Source: Deltaproteobacteria bacterium (GTDB lineage Bacteria > Myxococcota_A > Polyangia > Haliangiales > Haliangiaceae). From it: a DNA stretch of 9,236 bases. The translations under genes were made by a program, and so were the position numbers. This document shows positions 8,301-9,236 of the stretch, one piece after another. The stretch spans positions 1 through 9,236 of the forward strand of contig JACCYD010001064.1 of the NCBI GenBank assembly GCA_013696695.1. The letters run 5' to 3'. The first letter of the stretch is position 1. Every line of letters begins with the position of its first letter. Below the pieces are notes generated by a model. The model was not told where the DNA came from. It did no database searches and saw only the letters and a list, made by a program, of their open reading frames with translations.

Positions 8301-9236
8301 CGTTGCCGTCGATCGTCAGGCTGGAGGAGCCGGTCTTGACGGCGCCGTGCACCACGAGCTTGTTCTCCGGGCCGGTGATCGAGAGGTCGAGCGCGACGTC
8401 GTCGATCAGGACTTCGCGGCCGAGCATCTCGGTGAGCTGCTTGCTGTCGATCTTCGCCTTGCCGAGTGTGATCGTCTGCTGACCGTGGGGCTTGCCATCG
8501 GCAAGCTTGACGTGCGCGCCGAGTGCCTCGATGCCGAGCGCGCCGACCGCGAGCTTCGCGATGTCGAGGTCGACCGCATCGATCCGGCGCTTGGCGACGA
8601 TGCCACCGAGCGCAATGTCGACGGTGCGCTTCGAATCCAACTTGGTGATGTCGAGCTTGGCGACGATCGAATCGATCGCGACGTCGAGCTCCTTGTCGAT
8701 CGGGCGGGCCTCGACCGTGCCGGCGATGCCGAGGTCGCGGATCGCGATCGTCGAGCCGTCTGGCTTCGTGATGGTCGCGGCGCCGGTCACCGAGAGCTTG
8801 TTGATCTTGAGCTGCTTCAGCGGCTTGCGATCGCTAGGCTTGAACAACCCGGTCAGGTTCGTCGTGCCGTCGGCATTCTTGATCACGTTCGCGGAAACGC
8901 CTGCAATCGCGAGCTCGTCGATGACGAGCGCGCCACCGAGCAGCTCGCCACGATCGAGGTCGATCGCGATCGCGTCGATGGCGATCGCCGGACGATCCGT
9001 GGCATCGCGAATCTCGAGCTTGCCGATCTCGATGCTGCTGAACAAGAAACCGTAGTCGAGGTCGCCGACCGCGACCTTGCCATTTACGAGCGCGCCTAGC
9101 TTGGCCTCGATGCGGGCGCGCACGACCGACTTGCCCCACGGCGTGTGGAGGAAGATCACCGCGAGGACGATCAGCGCGACCAGACCGCCGGCGATCCGGC
9201 CGGTGATGCGAAGCGCGCGACGCCACCCCTTGGGCC
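5317..9236 (-). CDS. tamB: TamB-type translocation/assembly module protein (5' end outside window)
   Basis: The frame stays open to the window edge. Upstream of the first in-frame start (GTG 9159) it encodes basic residues (GWRRALRITGR) and then the hydrophobic GGLVALIVLAVIFL, the N-terminal membrane anchor typical of TamB. The true start is therefore just past 9236. At least 1305 residues are visible, close to the usual TamB size (about 1260 in E. coli). After the anchor comes HTPWGK, then an AsmA-like N-terminal region (VAVGDLDYGFLFSSIEIGKLEI) and hundreds of residues of repeated short beta strands, as expected for the lipid-carrying beta-taco groove. The C-terminal TamB (DUF490) domain covers about the last 330 residues. 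It includes RGKLNLFGRDHALTEGSLTF, a TFNGSPSKPKTSLSG segment, and a closing strand (VGVFVEW). Known relatives link inner and outer membrane, helping outer-membrane protein assembly with TamA and moving phospholipid. No tamA is visible in the window; it may lie upstream. Confidence 0.88.
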   Translation of the reverse strand, partial: PKGWRRALRITGRIAGGLVALIVLAVIFLHTPWGKSVVRARIEAKLGALVNGKVAVGDLDYGFLFSSIEIGKLEIRDATDRPAIAIDAIAIDLDRGELLGGALVIDELAIAGVSANVIKNADGTTNLTGLFKPSDRKPLKQLKINKLSVTGAATITKPDGSTIAIRDLGIAGTVEARPIDKELDVAIDSIVAKLDITKLDSKRTVDIALGGIVAKRRIDAVDLDIAKLAVGALGIEALGAHVKLADGKPHGQQTITLGKAKIDSKQLTEMLGREVLIDDVALDLSITGPENKLVVHGAVKTGSSSLTIDGNADISSSPGKQGPSYDLAIVGKGRSGDVTRKAKLAVETDLRIDIKGAGISPLDLDTAIEIVVGPTKVGQIALDGLTAKASAKHGAYKLERLNARGVEFEIAASADVAADKTLAGRISISGSPAKAMKVLAAAGIAIPAKVPAIGRVDLQLTAAGKLDGELVAELAPTRIGIAGGFVALAGTATLDNKKLRVATTKVELSKLDLASLAHLAGRPVKATGTLNGTIALTKTPTDRHVDFGFAVGLRNKPLSITAKGAADLTSATAHVEVRHSGNRSLLAALDAKLPLDAQGFQPRGTWRVTADVANRQLSELAALLGKTLPAGDIAIHADIAGSPAQPTGSIAITANAAVLKNVPGKQKIALRATLRPTAGGLVVGTTGSIALANQSPLAAISGSIAMPFVWNGKQLDRAGLRAGLSIDTVIDIPERPLASLGAIRARLADLGGTIGGRITARGPAKTPAIDAAIHWRGYKNAAGTFGETKISATGTPLNLSATINHGNALVIFADIDRSKADRISIKTRARSAKTPLLPLLPALLAGKIGANEPGSLHWNMDGNIVLAKTDSGMQVDLAAITGSLDLTGGSLKLPSTNRRYRDIGLAVVAEPAGLRIKSLSLHETDLEKRDRKLSVSGLVTLDKLKAKKVELSLTARDWLVFGGDKFGMADAPRATATFDIGVAVDLASPVIGIDATVHALSLRSPDRLERGHYVEKASVSGDIIVVDQNTKLGRLAVAAVPTAAKKRRAMDIRIHIPKAIRLDQTPMDVMARGDITVAIRDSGIVTRGKLTMDRGKLNLFGRDHALTEGSLTFSEQHPQGFLALTFERKLPDVAMRDLKRSAGGARVTFNGSPSKPKTSLSGSANAAMFEVMAMYNAGRPTSVARPGLPTSSLVQAPRGDQLFMLTFMASNLPHLLFLDRINAWADPYASSYGQIANLEAEKYSRDQKSRVKAVVRPNTPGRSNAELQYDRMLINNDRAAVGVGVRAGDRLGGGVGVFVEWSSKE

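Noticed and set aside
5884..9099. Open frame of 1071 codons on the plus strand opposite the TamB-type gene
   Set aside because: Its product is almost only Arg, Asp, Glu, Ala, Val and Leu with no domain or signal, the usual mirror image of a GC-biased codon pattern. The minus-strand frame has a clear anchor and the TamB C-terminal domain.

Overview
The window is high-GC, densely coding bacterial chromosome with short intergenic gaps. It looks like a myxobacterium-type organism (Myxococcota, formerly Deltaproteobacteria). The evidence is the strong G/C third-position bias, a TonB-like protein ending in what appears to be an AgmX/PglI-type C-terminal domain, Cys-rich lipoproteins, and several short secreted proteins of no recognisable family. 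This placement is inference; there is no rRNA or marker gene here. I see no tRNA, rRNA, CRISPR array, insertion sequence or phage gene.

Left half, plus strand (1-3022): three genes run in series. The first is the 3' part of a gene cut by the left window edge. It encodes a single-span membrane protein with a long Pro-rich periplasmic linker and a TonB-like C-terminal domain. Sixteen bases later comes a secreted Cys-rich protein of unknown function, whose C-terminus looks distantly like the same domain. Its stop codon overlaps by one base the ATG of an NAD(P)-dependent extended SDR (epimerase/dehydratase type).

Middle, minus strand (4810 down to 3101): a compact three-gene operon converges on the SDR gene. 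In order of transcription it encodes a 98-residue predicted lipoprotein with membrane segments, a FecR-like/coiled-coil lipoprotein with a Cys cluster (4-base overlap), and a membrane-anchored M23 (LytM) peptidase with intact zinc ligands, starting at GTG one base after the previous stop. Together they look like a cell-envelope or peptidoglycan-related module.

Right half, minus strand (9236 down to 4936): a very long TamB-type gene, cut by the right window edge just after its N-terminal membrane anchor, fills 3.9 kb. Between it and the lipoprotein operon lies a 75-codon gene with a strong Shine-Dalgarno sequence. Its product begins with a textbook double-glycine export leader and continues with a 60-residue Ser/Thr/Asn-rich core. 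This orphan peptide, which looks like a bacteriocin or RiPP precursor, is the most interesting item in the window. No C39-type transporter or modification enzyme is encoded nearby.

Most genes here act in the cell envelope: TonB-like transperiplasmic protein, secreted Cys-rich protein, lipoproteins, murein hydrolase-like peptidase and TamB. The SDR is the only clearly cytosolic metabolic enzyme. No intergenic stretch reaches 300 bases. The longest are 5164-5316 and 4811-4935, and both hold only weak candidate signals, listed below.
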